This document shows positions 41,151 through 50,808 of a stretch of DNA of 64,000 nucleotides, in pieces. The DNA is from an uncultured Fretibacterium sp. (GTDB lineage Bacteria > Synergistota > Synergistia > Synergistales > Aminobacteriaceae), in NCBI GenBank assembly GCA_946186205.1, contig CAMHMH010000002.1, forward strand, positions 124,001 through 188,000, written 5' to 3'. Made by a program: the position numbers and the translations under genes. Below the pieces are notes generated by a model, which worked only from the letters and a program-made list of their open reading frames with translations, searched no databases and was not told the origin of the DNA. Every line of letters begins with the position of its first letter. Position 1 is the first letter of the stretch.

Positions 41151-43597
41151 CGTGTTTGTTGCTGGTAGTGTTGTGGTGTTCGTGCGCGTTCGGTGCTACG
41201 GAATTGTGGAATACTCATCATTCTGTGGCAAGCATTACTGACGGAAAAGCAGATTATTCTGACGCCCGGTTCAGTGTGCTTTATTTCTCTGTCATACATA
41301 CTGATACGCCCGTAACGAAAGAAACGGCTCATCTTACAGGCAGTATCACACTTTCAGGAGGCAATTATTCATTCTGGAACGGCAAAGAGATTCAGAAAGT
41401 TTCAGGAACTCAGCAGACGTTCAAACTTGGTATGGAAACATGGTTAGCGTCAGGAGATGAAGTAGCCTATCAGCTTTTTGATGACGCAGGCGGTGAGCTG
41501 AAAATGGGCGTTGAATCAGACAACGGGCTTAACGGTGTAACAATGAGCTGGAATTTTCCTGATGACCCATCAATAAATGGTTCATTCACAATGCCGAATT
41601 ACTTGACGACACAAGAGCAGCTTAACAGCGGGGTGTTATATTTCGAGTTCATACGCTCCGGGGATGTTGTTACGGGAATAGATTGGCGCGTAGTTAAGGC
41701 TTCAGACACAGCGACTCCAGTAGCTCAGGATTTCAGGAGGAGATTCCAATCGTTTGAAATATGGAATTATGACGAAAGTAAAATCCTCAACGACAGGCCG
41801 AGAATATATATTGAAGCAGGTGAGACTCCTGAAGGCACTTACGAGTTCAGCACGCCGATAAAGGAGTCGGATATAGCCCGCATAAGGACGAGGCTTCGTG
41901 CATATGATGAATCTGCCGAAAAAAATTATTCGTGGTATTACTATATGCCATCAGAGCCTGATATGTATCTCTGGCACCGCCACGCCTCAGACGCAAGCCT
42001 CATAAACGGGAAATCAGACTACAGCGGCGCGAAATTCTCAAACGTTTTCTTCAGCCATGAGAGCAGAAGCCCCCTTATAATGACAGAAGCAAAACACTTT
42101 ACAGACACAGGGCGCGTTACAATTCCGGGCGGAGGATATACTCTTGTTGACACTGATACGGGCGCGACTCTCAGCACAGTAACAGGAAATGCAACAATGA
42201 AGCTGAGATTTGACTCTGAGGGCGCAATCGGTGATGAGTATCTCGAATACTGGCCGATTGATGACAGCGGAAATCTTGCGGCGTTTGCAGGAACAGAGAC
42301 AGCACTCAACGGAAAGACTATATCATGGACATTCCCCGCAGAACTCGCAGAGCTTAACGGAAGCGGAGTAATTCCGAACTACAAGACTACAGCGCAGCAG
42401 CTCGAAACAGGAGTCCCATATGTAGAAATCGTGAGCGAGGACGGATATATTACGGCTCTTAACTACAAGATTGTTACAGCGTCAGACACTTCAACCGCAA
42501 TAACTCCCAATCACAGAACGGATTTCAGATTCTATTTTGACCGCGCAACGGGTAAAGATGTCTGGGCAAATACTTACCGCCCCGGCTGGATAAGAAATAC
42601 ATCATCAGGAACATTAACGCTCGATATTCCCCAGCCTTTGAGCATCGTTAAGCGCGTAAGAGTCCGACTCCGTTCCTACGAAGACAGCGCAGACAATCCC
42701 GCAGTGTATCAGTGGAACTTCTACCCCGCCGAAGCTCCTTCATCCCTCGCAATCACAACAGCGACTCTTCCTTCAGGCACTGTGAACTACTCATACTCGG
42801 CAAATCTTGAGGCAAATATTTCCGGCGCAACATGGTCAATCTCTTCAGGCTCACTCCCTAGCGGCCTCACCCTCAATCAGTCAACAGGACAAATTACCGG
42901 CGTTCCTACAACTTCAGGCGATTACACATTCACCGTCAAGGCCGAAAAGGACTCACAGTCAGCCGAAAAGCAGCTCTCAATCACCATAGGCACGACTCCA
43001 ACAATCACGATCACAACAACTAGCCTTCCTTCCGGCACTGTAGGAGCGTCATATTCAGCGCAGCTTGCAGCCAGCACGGCGGGCGCAACTTGGTCTGTGT
43101 CATCGGGGACATTGCCCGCAGGACTCAGCCTCAACGCCTCAACGGGAGCGATCACGGGAACACCGACAGCCGCGAACACGTACACATTCACCGTGAAGGC
43201 CGCAATAGGTTCAGCGAGCGCGGAAAAATCATTCACCGTAACAATCAATCCTGTTACAACGCTGACGATTACGACAGAGAGTCTTTCTTCAGGCGTGAGG
43301 GGACAAAGTTACAGCGCGACTCTTGAGGCTAATATTTCGGGCGCAACTTGGTCAGTGATTTCCGGGACATTGCCGGAGGGACTCACTCTCAGCACATCGG
43401 GCAGAATCTCAGGAACACCGACAGAAGGCGGGACTTACTCATTCACCGTGAGGGCTGTATCAGGCTCGCAGAGTGCGGAGAAAGAGTTAAGCATAAGGAT
43501 AATGAGCATAGGCGCAAGCAGCTCAAGCAGCGGATGTGAATCGGGTCTTTCAGTTTCGGCCTTGTTCCTTCTCGCATTGATCCTCAAGAAGCGTTAA
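41132..43597 (+). CDS. Secreted surface protein with Ig-like repeats and Synergist-CTERM signal
   Basis: An 821-residue exported protein. The signal peptide is MVKKVLACLLLVVLWCSCA. Two homologous modules of about 240 residues follow (starting LWNTHHSVASITDGKADYS at about 25 and LWHRHASDASLINGKSDYS at about 279), of a type I do not recognise. Three Ig-like repeats of the putative-Ig (He_PIG) kind start near 540, 624 and 709 (ATLPSGTVNYSYSANLEA, GLTLNQSTGQITGVPTTSG). The C-terminus is SSSSGCESG, a hydrophobic helix (LSVSALFLLALI) and KKR, the Synergist-CTERM sorting pattern. The ATG at 41132 has an AAAGGGGA box 9 bases upstream; a start at 41108 adds eight residues before the signal peptide. 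Probably cell-surface anchored. Confidence 0.88.
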   Translation: MVKKVLACLLLVVLWCSCAFGATELWNTHHSVASITDGKADYSDARFSVLYFSVIHTDTPVTKETAHLTGSITLSGGNYSFWNGKEIQKVSGTQQTFKLGMETWLASGDEVAYQLFDDAGGELKMGVESDNGLNGVTMSWNFPDDPSINGSFTMPNYLTTQEQLNSGVLYFEFIRSGDVVTGIDWRVVKASDTATPVAQDFRRRFQSFEIWNYDESKILNDRPRIYIEAGETPEGTYEFSTPIKESDIARIRTRLRAYDESAEKNYSWYYYMPSEPDMYLWHRHASDASLINGKSDYSGAKFSNVFFSHESRSPLIMTEAKHFTDTGRVTIPGGGYTLVDTDTGATLSTVTGNATMKLRFDSEGAIGDEYLEYWPIDDSGNLAAFAGTETALNGKTISWTFPAELAELNGSGVIPNYKTTAQQLETGVPYVEIVSEDGYITALNYKIVTASDTSTAITPNHRTDFRFYFDRATGKDVWANTYRPGWIRNTSSGTLTLDIPQPLSIVKRVRVRLRSYEDSADNPAVYQWNFYPAEAPSSLAITTATLPSGTVNYSYSANLEANISGATWSISSGSLPSGLTLNQSTGQITGVPTTSGDYTFTVKAEKDSQSAEKQLSITIGTTPTITITTTSLPSGTVGASYSAQLAASTAGATWSVSSGTLPAGLSLNASTGAITGTPTAANTYTFTVKAAIGSASAEKSFTVTINPVTTLTITTESLSSGVRGQSYSATLEANISGATWSVISGTLPEGLTLSTSGRISGTPTEGGTYSFTVRAVSGSQSAEKELSIRIMSIGASSSSSGCESGLSVSALFLLALILKKR

Positions 43598-43634
43598 GAA
43601 CACGCAGACACATTACACATTACCCAACAAAAAA

Positions 43635-43670
43635 CCGGGACTCCCGAAAAGGAATCCCGGCTTTGTTTTT
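43635..43670. terminator. Bidirectional terminator between the surface protein and gsp genes
   Basis: CCGGGA-C-TCC pairs with GGA-A-TCCCGG (10-base stem, one mismatch, 6-base loop). T runs follow on the plus strand (CTTTGTTTTT) and on the minus strand (TTTTTTG), so it can end both convergent transcripts. Confidence 0.8.
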
Positions 43671-43674
43671 CTCT

Positions 43675-44205
43675 TCAGTAAGTATTCTTCTCAACCTTCA
43701 TGCAGTAACCTGTAACTGTGAGAATGTATTGATCCGCTTCACGCTCTGAGATGTTTTTTCCTGCCTGTGAAATTTTTGCGGGCGAGCATGAGCCGTCAGA
43801 GTAGAAATATATTATCTCAGGTTCAAATCTCCAGCCTTCATCTTCGGGCAAATTCTTCATTTTGACGTTCTGCCACTCAAGCACAACAGGCTTCATTTTG
43901 TCCGTTCCGAGAAACGCGCTTAAGCTGTCTTCTGGGACTTCTTTTTGTCTCAATGCTTCTGCGAAAATGACTCCTCTTTTTGTTGAAACGCTTGAAGATT
44001 TCACCGAGAGTCTTACGGGAGTTCCTGATAGCGCGAGGTCTGCTGCTTCCTCAATGGCTCTCTGCAAGACTGCTGACGACGGCTCAAAGTAGAAAGAAAT
44101 TCGCGGGAGCATCACTGAAGCCAGAACTCCCACGATTGAAAGCACTATGAGTATTTCGACGAGCGTAAAGCCTCTGCGATTATTCCTCGTTAGTGATGTC
44201 GGCAT
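43675..44205 (-). CDS. gspH: Type II secretion minor pseudopilin, GspH type
   Basis: A 176-residue prepilin. After a short basic leader the cleavage site is RRG|FTLVEILIVLSIVGVLA, with the conserved Glu at +5, followed by the pilin helix and a beta-rich domain. The order after gspG supports GspH. I chose the ATG at 44205, although its AAGGAG box is only about 4 bases away; the frame to a GTG at 44229 is longer and overlaps gspG more. A prepilin peptidase gene is not in the window. Last gene of the operon. Confidence 0.85.
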   Translation of the reverse strand: MPTSLTRNNRRGFTLVEILIVLSIVGVLASVMLPRISFYFEPSSAVLQRAIEEAADLALSGTPVRLSVKSSSVSTKRGVIFAEALRQKEVPEDSLSAFLGTDKMKPVVLEWQNVKMKNLPEDEGWRFEPEIIYFYSDGSCSPAKISQAGKNISEREADQYILTVTGYCMKVEKNTY

Positions 44206-44614
44206 TGACTCCTTCTCCGCCTTCTTCACCGTCAGGGCCGTAGCTCATGATTATGATTCGTCCGTTGTTGTTGCGGTAAACGTATGGATTTCCCCAAGGG
44301 TCATCAGGTAGTTTCTTGAGGTATCCGCCTTCTGGATAGCGTTTCGGGACTGGCGATGTTGTCGGAGCTGTAACGAGAGCGTCAAGCCCCTGCTGTGTTG
44401 AAGGGTAAAATCCGTTGTGCATTCTGTACATTTCGAGAGCGTCCTCAATAGAGCGTATCTGTGTCGCCGCTGTTGTCCGCTGTGCTTCTGCTACCTGCGG
44501 GCCTATTCTGGGTACTACGAGAGCCGCGAGCAGTCCCAAAATTACAACGACCACCATAATTTCGATGAGTGTGAATCCTGAACGGCGCACTAACTTTAGC
44601 TTTTTGCTTTTCAT
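44180..44614 (-). CDS. gspG: Type II secretion major pseudopilin GspG
   Basis: A 144-residue prepilin with cleavage site RRSG|FTLIEIMVVVVILGLLA (Glu at +5) and the GspG hallmarks NGFYPSTQQGLDAL near 75-88, YLKKLPDDPWGNPYVY, and a C-terminal calcium-type loop region (GPDGEEGGEG). It forms the pseudopilus shaft. A CAGGAGGAAAA box precedes the ATG. Confidence 0.95.
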   Translation of the reverse strand: MKSKKLKLVRRSGFTLIEIMVVVVILGLLAALVVPRIGPQVAEAQRTTAATQIRSIEDALEMYRMHNGFYPSTQQGLDALVTAPTTSPVPKRYPEGGYLKKLPDDPWGNPYVYRNNNGRIIIMSYGPDGEEGGEGVNADITNEE

Positions 44615-44641
44615 GGTAAATTTTCCTCCTGTGAGTTTGAT

Positions 44642-45799
44642 TTATTTTACTATACCTGCAAGATCAAACACCGGCGTTAATATTGCAAGCACGATAAATC
44701 CTACGCTGAATCCTAATGTCAATACCATTATAGGCTCCATCAATGTAGAAAGCCTTTCCATTCTTGTCTGTGCGATCTCTCGTGACTGGTCTGAAACGTT
44801 TGTTAATGACTCGGCCAATTCACCGCCCATTTCACCGACTCGGACAACTGCAACGGTCTCTTCAGGCATTCCGATTTTCTCAAGCGCGCGGTCAAATCTG
44901 TGTCCTGCTTTCACCATTTCGGCAGCGTCAATCCATCGCTGACTCTTTGTGTCCATTGTTGAAGCCATTCGCAGAGCTTGCACGAGGGGTATACCTGACT
45001 TAAGAAGCGTGCTTATGTGGGACATAACGAGGGCTAAATTTAGCTGGTCAGTTATACCGCGCATGAAAGGGAGCGTGAATTTCCGTCCTGTTCGTTTCAT
45101 CCATAAATATATCACCGCGAACGCAAGCAAAAACCACAAGCCGTAATTGCTGAGGAAGTCCGACATTCCTATTAATATTCTTGTGGGAAGGGGTAACTGC
45201 TGGTGCATGTCCTCGAAAAGCTCCGAGATTTTCGGCACAACGTATGTCAGCATGAACGAGACGACTCCGACTCCCACGACCGCCATAACAATTGGGTAAG
45301 TCATTGCACCGCGAATTTTCCTGCGCAAGTCATCCTCAAGTTTGAACTCGTCAGCGGCTTCATTGAGGACTGAGATCAGAGTCCCGGACTGCTCGCCAGA
45401 CTCAGCGACTCTCCATAAACTTTCACGGAACGCCCCCGACTCTGACAATGCCGTGTGGAATTTCCGCCCGCCTTCAACCTCTGCAAGCAATTTCTCCATT
45501 ACCGGCTTCATGTTCCTGTCTCTTGCCTGACGCGACATTATCCGGAGGCAGTCCGCTAAAGGAAGTCCCGATTTGAGGTATGACGCTAAACTTCTGCAAA
45601 AAAATATATGCTGGTCTAAAGGAAGGAGCTTAATTTTTGCTGACTTTCCGCTTGTTTTGTCCTCTGCGATTTTCACGTCAACAACAACAATTCCGCGTTC
45701 GGTCAGACGGTCAACAGCCTGAATTGATGAGCCTGCCTCAATCGTTCCTTTTGTGGATTTCCCTTTTGCGTCGTAGCCTGAGTAGCTGAAATACGGCAT
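44642..45799 (-). CDS. gspF: Type II secretion inner-membrane platform protein GspF
   Basis: A 385-residue protein with two repeated cytoplasmic helical domains (CRSLASYLKSGLPLADCL near 68-85 and MSHISTLLKSGIPLVQALR near 265) and membrane helices near 155-180, 205-225 and 355-380. It recruits and couples the GspE ATPase to pseudopilus assembly. It lies between gspE and gspG with a 3-base gap to gspE. Confidence 0.95.
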   Translation of the reverse strand: MPYFSYSGYDAKGKSTKGTIEAGSSIQAVDRLTERGIVVVDVKIAEDKTSGKSAKIKLLPLDQHIFFCRSLASYLKSGLPLADCLRIMSRQARDRNMKPVMEKLLAEVEGGRKFHTALSESGAFRESLWRVAESGEQSGTLISVLNEAADEFKLEDDLRRKIRGAMTYPIVMAVVGVGVVSFMLTYVVPKISELFEDMHQQLPLPTRILIGMSDFLSNYGLWFLLAFAVIYLWMKRTGRKFTLPFMRGITDQLNLALVMSHISTLLKSGIPLVQALRMASTMDTKSQRWIDAAEMVKAGHRFDRALEKIGMPEETVAVVRVGEMGGELAESLTNVSDQSREIAQTRMERLSTLMEPIMVLTLGFSVGFIVLAILTPVFDLAGIVK

Positions 45800-45802
45800 G
45801 AA

Positions 45803-47362
45803 TTAGTCCTCCCCTGCTACCCTCGTCAATTCGTCCGGTGATGTCAGCCCTGACTGTACCGCCGATAATCCTATCTCCCACAAAGTTTTGAACCCTGACT
45901 CACGTGCTATCTCGCGTAATTTTGAGGCCGCAGCTCCTGCTACAAATGCTTCCTGTATTTTCTCGTTTATCACAAACTGCTCATAAAGTCCCACACGCCC
46001 CCGATACCCGGTATTATGGCACTGCGAACAGCCTACGGGAGCAAATGCGCGTGTTAGTCCCTGTTTCGCCATCATGGCCGGAGGATTGATTTCACGTCTG
46101 CAATGCGGGCATAATCTCCGTGCTAATCTCTGTGCTACAGTCCCAATCATACAGCTTGCGGCTAAATATGGCTCTATTCCCATGTCAACAAGTCGTATTA
46201 TCGCGCTGATTGAGTCGTTCGTGTGAAGTGTCGACAAAACCAGATGTCCCGTCAATGAAGCCTGTACTCCGATATGCGCCGTCTCAAAGTCTCGCATTTC
46301 TCCTATCATAACGATGTCGGGATCTTGTCGCAAGATTGAGCGAAGAGCAGAAGCAAACGTTACTCCGGCTTTCTCGTTGACCTGTATTTGTGATACTCCC
46401 GGCAATGCATATTCTACGGGGTCTTCTACTGTTATGATGTTTACTTGAGGGCTTGCGAGTGCTTGAAGGATTGCGTAAAGGCTTGTTGATTTTCCTGAAC
46501 CTGTAGGGCCTGTGAAAAGTATCATTCCGTGAGGGTGATGGATTAATTCGTTCATTATTTCGCGCTCTCTTGCTTCCATTCCCAAGTCTTCAAGCGTCAG
46601 TAATCCGTGCCCTTTGTCAAGAAGTCTCATCGCTATTCTTTCACCGTATTGTGTCGGCACTAATCCCACGCGAACGTCTACCGCCCTGTCTCCTACCGTT
46701 ATTCCTATTCGCCCGTCCTGAGGTGCCATATGCTCGGCTATGTCCATTCGAGACATGACTTTTATTCGGCTCGTTAGGGGGGCTTGGTTTGAACGGGGAA
46801 GCCTCAATCTGTCCTGCAATACTCCGTCAATCCTGAAGCGTATCAATACTTCATCTTCATACGGTTCTACGTGAATGTCTGTAGCTCTCTGCCTCAGCGC
46901 GTCAACGAACAATCCATTAACCAATCGTATAACAGGAACATCAACGCTATCACTTAACACATCTTCACGGGTCAGATCATCAATATCATCAATGCCCTCG
47001 ATATTTTTCGCTGCCTCGTCCGCCGCAACGCTCCTCAAATCGTAAAGTGTGTGCAGAAGGTCTCCGATTTCTTTCTCGTCTCTTATCTCAATGTCTATCG
47101 GATAACCTAATGCAACACCGAGCATTTGAGCTTTCGGCCATGCGTCAAAATTCACAGCTCCTACGATTAACACGCCGTCTTCAACCCTGAGAGGGACTAT
47201 TCGCGCCTGACGGAGAATATCAAGTCCCATTCCATCAGGTAAGAGGCTCGATACTTCTTTTGCTTCAGGCAATGGAGGAAGTGTATTTGCGGGTGAAGGC
47301 TGTGTGTTTTCTGTTGATGTCGTTGTGTCGGAAGGTTTCTCAAGTGTTACTGCTTCGGCCAT
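45803..47362 (-). CDS. gspE: Type II secretion ATPase GspE
   Basis: A 519-residue ATPase. The N-terminal GspE_N/MshEN-type domain is followed by Walker A (GPTGSGKSTSL near 282), the Asp box, Walker B (DPDIVMIGEMRDFET) and the zinc tetra-Cys element CPHCRR...CSQCHNTGYRGR. I chose the ATG at 47362 because a CAGGAGA box lies 7 bases upstream and it leaves a 4-base gap to gspD; the longer frame to 47401 would overlap gspD. Confidence 0.95.
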   Translation of the reverse strand: MAEAVTLEKPSDTTTSTENTQPSPANTLPPLPEAKEVSSLLPDGMGLDILRQARIVPLRVEDGVLIVGAVNFDAWPKAQMLGVALGYPIDIEIRDEKEIGDLLHTLYDLRSVAADEAAKNIEGIDDIDDLTREDVLSDSVDVPVIRLVNGLFVDALRQRATDIHVEPYEDEVLIRFRIDGVLQDRLRLPRSNQAPLTSRIKVMSRMDIAEHMAPQDGRIGITVGDRAVDVRVGLVPTQYGERIAMRLLDKGHGLLTLEDLGMEAREREIMNELIHHPHGMILFTGPTGSGKSTSLYAILQALASPQVNIITVEDPVEYALPGVSQIQVNEKAGVTFASALRSILRQDPDIVMIGEMRDFETAHIGVQASLTGHLVLSTLHTNDSISAIIRLVDMGIEPYLAASCMIGTVAQRLARRLCPHCRREINPPAMMAKQGLTRAFAPVGCSQCHNTGYRGRVGLYEQFVINEKIQEAFVAGAAASKLREIARESGFKTLWEIGLSAVQSGLTSPDELTRVAGED

Positions 47363-47366
47363 GTCG

Positions 47367-49433
47367 TTATCTCCTGCGCAAACTCTTCTGGTAAAGCTCA
47401 CGGAAGCGAATATCTATGTCAGCTTCAACAGGGCTTACATTAACATCTTTAAGCTCTTGGCGCGCACCTTCAGGCATTAATCCCGCAAAGCCCATATCAC
47501 CCGAAACATATTGTGACGCAAATCCCGAAGCCGCAAGTGTAGCATGTCTCATTTCGGCAGGATCTTCTATTATCTGTGGCGTTAGGAATATCACAAAGTC
47601 TACTTTCTCTTTCTCCTTTGAGATGCTCTTGAACAATCCCCCGATTAACGGAATATATGACAGTCCCGGAACTCTCTTGCTTAATGACCGTTCTGTCTCC
47701 TTAATCATTCCTCCGAGTATTATCGTCTCGCCGTCTCCTACTACTACTGAGGTATTGACTTCGCGCTTTGATGTTCGGGGCGTTGGGTCTCCTGCTGCCG
47801 TCAAAACATCTTCCGTTGTCTGCTTTATGTCCATCGCTACAAGATTTCCGCTCCTTATGTGAGGCGTTACTGTCAGCGTTAATCCTGTGTCTTTGTAGTC
47901 TACGTTGGTCTGTACTGCTGAAGGGTTGCTTAGGTCAGATGTTGAGCCTTTGAGAACGGGTATAACCTGCCCGACCTGGAACGAGCTTTCCTTGTTGTCA
48001 GTACACATTAAACGGGGCACTGAAAGAACGTTCACCGCGTTGTATTTCTTCAGCATGTTGATTGTCGCATACATTAAGGCCATCGGGTTATAGTTCGTAA
48101 CGCTGTAGGTTGAGCCGTTTCGGTCTAAAAGCTCCTCACGTTTTGAGAGGTCATTGAACCACTGCATGAATTGTGAGGGCACTCCGCTTTCGCCGAATGT
48201 CATATTTCCGCCCATCAATAAATCATCGAACATCATACCGCCGACAACGTTCCAGTCGATGCCCTGATTTTCGAGGTTGGTTACGTTGATTTCTGCGATG
48301 AAGCCTCGCAACAATATCTGCTTGGGCTGTACATCTATTGCGTCAAGTATTGGCACTAAGCTGTCAAACTGCCTTTGTGTCGCCGCAAATATCAGGCTGT
48401 TTGTTGCCACGTCAGGAACAACTGTTGCGGGAATTTTCGCCGCGTCTGCTCCGAGCATTGTTGCAGTTGAGGCTAATACTTTTGCTACCTGCTCTGATGC
48501 TGCTGTTGCGTCTATATTCTTCAGCTTGTAGATGTGGAAATCTCCCACCTTGCTGTCCACGTCCAAATCACTGATGATTGACGTTGCACGGTCTACTGCT
48601 GCTGTGCTTCCTACAACGATAACTTTCTTGCTTGGCGCGTCGGCTATTGCGTTCAGTCCCTGAAGAGGCCCGTTTGCCCCGGCTATTGCGTTCAACTGTG
48701 CCGCTACTGTTGCCGGATCTCCGTATTTCAGCTCAAATATTCGGGTTATCCTCGCGCTTTGGGGTGTGTCCATTCTCCTTATCAGTTCCATACCTTTGCG
48801 GACATCTGTCGCCCGTCCCTGAAGAAGTATATCCCTTCCGTTTCCGACTGGAAGAACTATTAACGCAGGACCGAATGTCTGCTGTATCGCCGGTATTATG
48901 CTCTCCAATGTTATGTAGTCGATAGGCACTATGTATGTTACTGTCTCTTCTCCGAAACCCGGCCCGGAACGTCCCCGATATACATTAGGCGATGGGCTGT
49001 TGCCTCCCTGACGCACTATCGAATAACTGCCCATGTTCTGAAGCGAGAAGTTGTACATCTGAAGCGTTGAAAGCATTATTTCACGGCTCTCACGGATCGT
49101 TACAGGATGAGGAGATATTATTGTTATCTTGCTGTTGATATTGGGAGGGACTATAAAATTCTCCTGCAAGACTTCTGACATAAAACGCATAAATCTCACT
49201 AAATCCATGTCCTTGAAGTTAAACTGTACAAGCCCGGAACGCCTCATTTCCTGCGCCGCTTCTATGAGGTTTTTTTCTTCCTCCGCGCTCATTGAAGCTC
49301 CTGACCCGGCCTGTGCCTGTGTATTATTCTGCTGTGCAGGTACTCGCCTCGTCGCGCCTTCTGAACATGACGCTATCAAAAGCATTAACATTAATATATA
49401 TGTAGTCTTCCTGAAGCACAAAACCTTCAACAT
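47367..49433 (-). CDS. gspD: Type II secretion outer-membrane secretin GspD
   Basis: A 688-residue secretin. A lipoprotein-type signal peptide (lipobox LIASC near residue 23) suggests it is lipid-anchored. N-domains follow, with SEVLQENFIVPP near 90, and the secretin core includes VPLLMCTDN-like VPRLMCTDNKESSFQVGQ and the C-terminal ILGGMIKETERSLSKRVPGL. The chain ends with an unusual tail (EADIDIRFRELYQKSLRRR). Secretins form the outer-membrane channel. A 62-base gap separates it from gspI. Confidence 0.94.
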   Translation of the reverse strand: MLKVLCFRKTTYILMLMLLIASCSEGATRRVPAQQNNTQAQAGSGASMSAEEEKNLIEAAQEMRRSGLVQFNFKDMDLVRFMRFMSEVLQENFIVPPNINSKITIISPHPVTIRESREIMLSTLQMYNFSLQNMGSYSIVRQGGNSPSPNVYRGRSGPGFGEETVTYIVPIDYITLESIIPAIQQTFGPALIVLPVGNGRDILLQGRATDVRKGMELIRRMDTPQSARITRIFELKYGDPATVAAQLNAIAGANGPLQGLNAIADAPSKKVIVVGSTAAVDRATSIISDLDVDSKVGDFHIYKLKNIDATAASEQVAKVLASTATMLGADAAKIPATVVPDVATNSLIFAATQRQFDSLVPILDAIDVQPKQILLRGFIAEINVTNLENQGIDWNVVGGMMFDDLLMGGNMTFGESGVPSQFMQWFNDLSKREELLDRNGSTYSVTNYNPMALMYATINMLKKYNAVNVLSVPRLMCTDNKESSFQVGQVIPVLKGSTSDLSNPSAVQTNVDYKDTGLTLTVTPHIRSGNLVAMDIKQTTEDVLTAAGDPTPRTSKREVNTSVVVGDGETIILGGMIKETERSLSKRVPGLSYIPLIGGLFKSISKEKEKVDFVIFLTPQIIEDPAEMRHATLAASGFASQYVSGDMGFAGLMPEGARQELKDVNVSPVEADIDIRFRELYQKSLRRR

Positions 49434-49495
49434 CTCCCGTTCACAAAAAGCAGGTTTTTATTATTCTATGGTATTTTAGCAGAAAGATAATATTT

Positions 49496-49828
49496 TCACT
49501 GATTAACATATATCACTGTCGAGCGTCCGTCAGCAATCTTTACTGTTACCCTCCTGTATTGAAGCTCGTAATCTTTCACAGGGATTGAGGCCTCTTCAGC
49601 TTCCCACGAATAGCCCTTCTTGTCATCCTTACCGCTTGACGGCATGTCCTCATCAATCCTGAAACGTAACCATATCTCATTGGCCGCAGAAATCAAATCA
49701 CGCTCGCCCTGTATTTCTCCCAGCAGCTTGTATGACATAGCGATTAACCGGAAACCAGCAGTTATTATCAGCCCGGCTACTGCTGTAGCTACAAGCACTT
49801 CCATCAGCGTAAATCCCCGGCGCATCAT
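49496..49828 (-). CDS. gspI: Type II secretion minor pseudopilin, GspI type
   Basis: A 110-residue prepilin with cleavage site RRG|FTLMEVLVATAVAGLII (Glu at +5) and a short beta-rich tail ending in TVIYVNQ. Small size and position between gspC and gspD fit GspI, but the family assignment among minor pseudopilins is less sure than the prepilin call. Confidence 0.75.
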   Translation of the reverse strand: MMRRGFTLMEVLVATAVAGLIITAGFRLIAMSYKLLGEIQGERDLISAANEIWLRFRIDEDMPSSGKDDKKGYSWEAEEASIPVKDYELQYRRVTVKIADGRSTVIYVNQ

Positions 49829-50808
49829 TTCACCACGTAACGCAACGCCGTATTCTGTCCGCCCCTCGTTACTTCTACGTCAAATCTTTCACTCGTCATC
49901 AATGAGTTTATCGAGTTCGCTATATCTCCCATGTTCGTGAAGGGTATTCCGTTTATCGACTTTATGACATCACCGCGCTGTACTCCCAACCGCTTTAACA
50001 GGCTGTCGTTCTGTATCCATTGTATTTCGAGACCGCCGGCCTTTTCGTTTGGGCGCATTCGTACCCGCTTCAATTCGTCAAAGGGATTTTGCACAAGATT
50101 TGTTACGAGTTCTCCGGGCAGTTGTCCTTCCTGTGAACCCGGCACTGCCGCTACTATATTTCCTGTCTGCTGGGGGGGCTGCTGTGCTGCTGGTCTTGGT
50201 TGTGAAGGCGCGGGCTTTTTGGGTTCTTCGGCTTTCTTTGCTTCAGGGATTGGACCGTATACGATGTATTTTGTTACGGGCTTCTCATTGCCTTTTCGGA
50301 ACATTACATCACCGTAATTCACTGCCATCAATCTGTACTGGTCTATGTTCTTCCCTACTAAAACTAGTTTCAGCTCGTTCTTCACGTCAAACCATGCCCC
50401 TATACCCGGCAATGTCCCACGCAATATTATCTCGTCTAATGCTGTGTCAGGCTCTTTCGGCTTCTCTTCCTGTTTGGGCTTCGGCTTCTCTGGGGCTGGA
50501 GTGTCTTCCTTCATCGGCGAAATCTTGAACGGGTTCGACGCGAGGAAACCTTCTAATCCGCGACGCTCGCTTCCCGAATTTGTTTCAGAGTGAATGCCTG
50601 TTACCGCGCTGTTGCTCATCCCTGAACTACCAGAAAGTTTATCAAGCATGTACCCTATTCCCGCGTCAGCTAATCTCCCTAACGCAAATCCCAGTATCAG
50701 AGGAAGAATTAACAGCCATAAACCGTAGAGCTTGCCGCCGCTTTCATCCTCAGTCTTTGTTCGCCTCATTCGCTCCCTTATCGCAGGGATTATTTCTGAT
50801 AACTTCAT
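49825..50808 (-). CDS. gspC: Type II secretion protein GspC-like, with PDZ domain
   Basis: A 327-residue inner-membrane protein. One hydrophobic segment (about 28-48), a proline- and lysine-rich periplasmic region (KPKPKQEEKPKEPD), a homology-region-like domain starting IILRGTLPGIGAWFDVKN, a second Pro/Gln-rich linker, and a C-terminal PDZ domain (LLKRLGVQRGDVIKSING) follow the GspC layout. GspC connects the inner platform to the secretin. It overlaps gspN by 4 bases and gspI by 4. Confidence 0.85.
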   Translation of the reverse strand: MKLSEIIPAIRERMRRTKTEDESGGKLYGLWLLILPLILGFALGRLADAGIGYMLDKLSGSSGMSNSAVTGIHSETNSGSERRGLEGFLASNPFKISPMKEDTPAPEKPKPKQEEKPKEPDTALDEIILRGTLPGIGAWFDVKNELKLVLVGKNIDQYRLMAVNYGDVMFRKGNEKPVTKYIVYGPIPEAKKAEEPKKPAPSQPRPAAQQPPQQTGNIVAAVPGSQEGQLPGELVTNLVQNPFDELKRVRMRPNEKAGGLEIQWIQNDSLLKRLGVQRGDVIKSINGIPFTNMGDIANSINSLMTSERFDVEVTRGGQNTALRYVVK

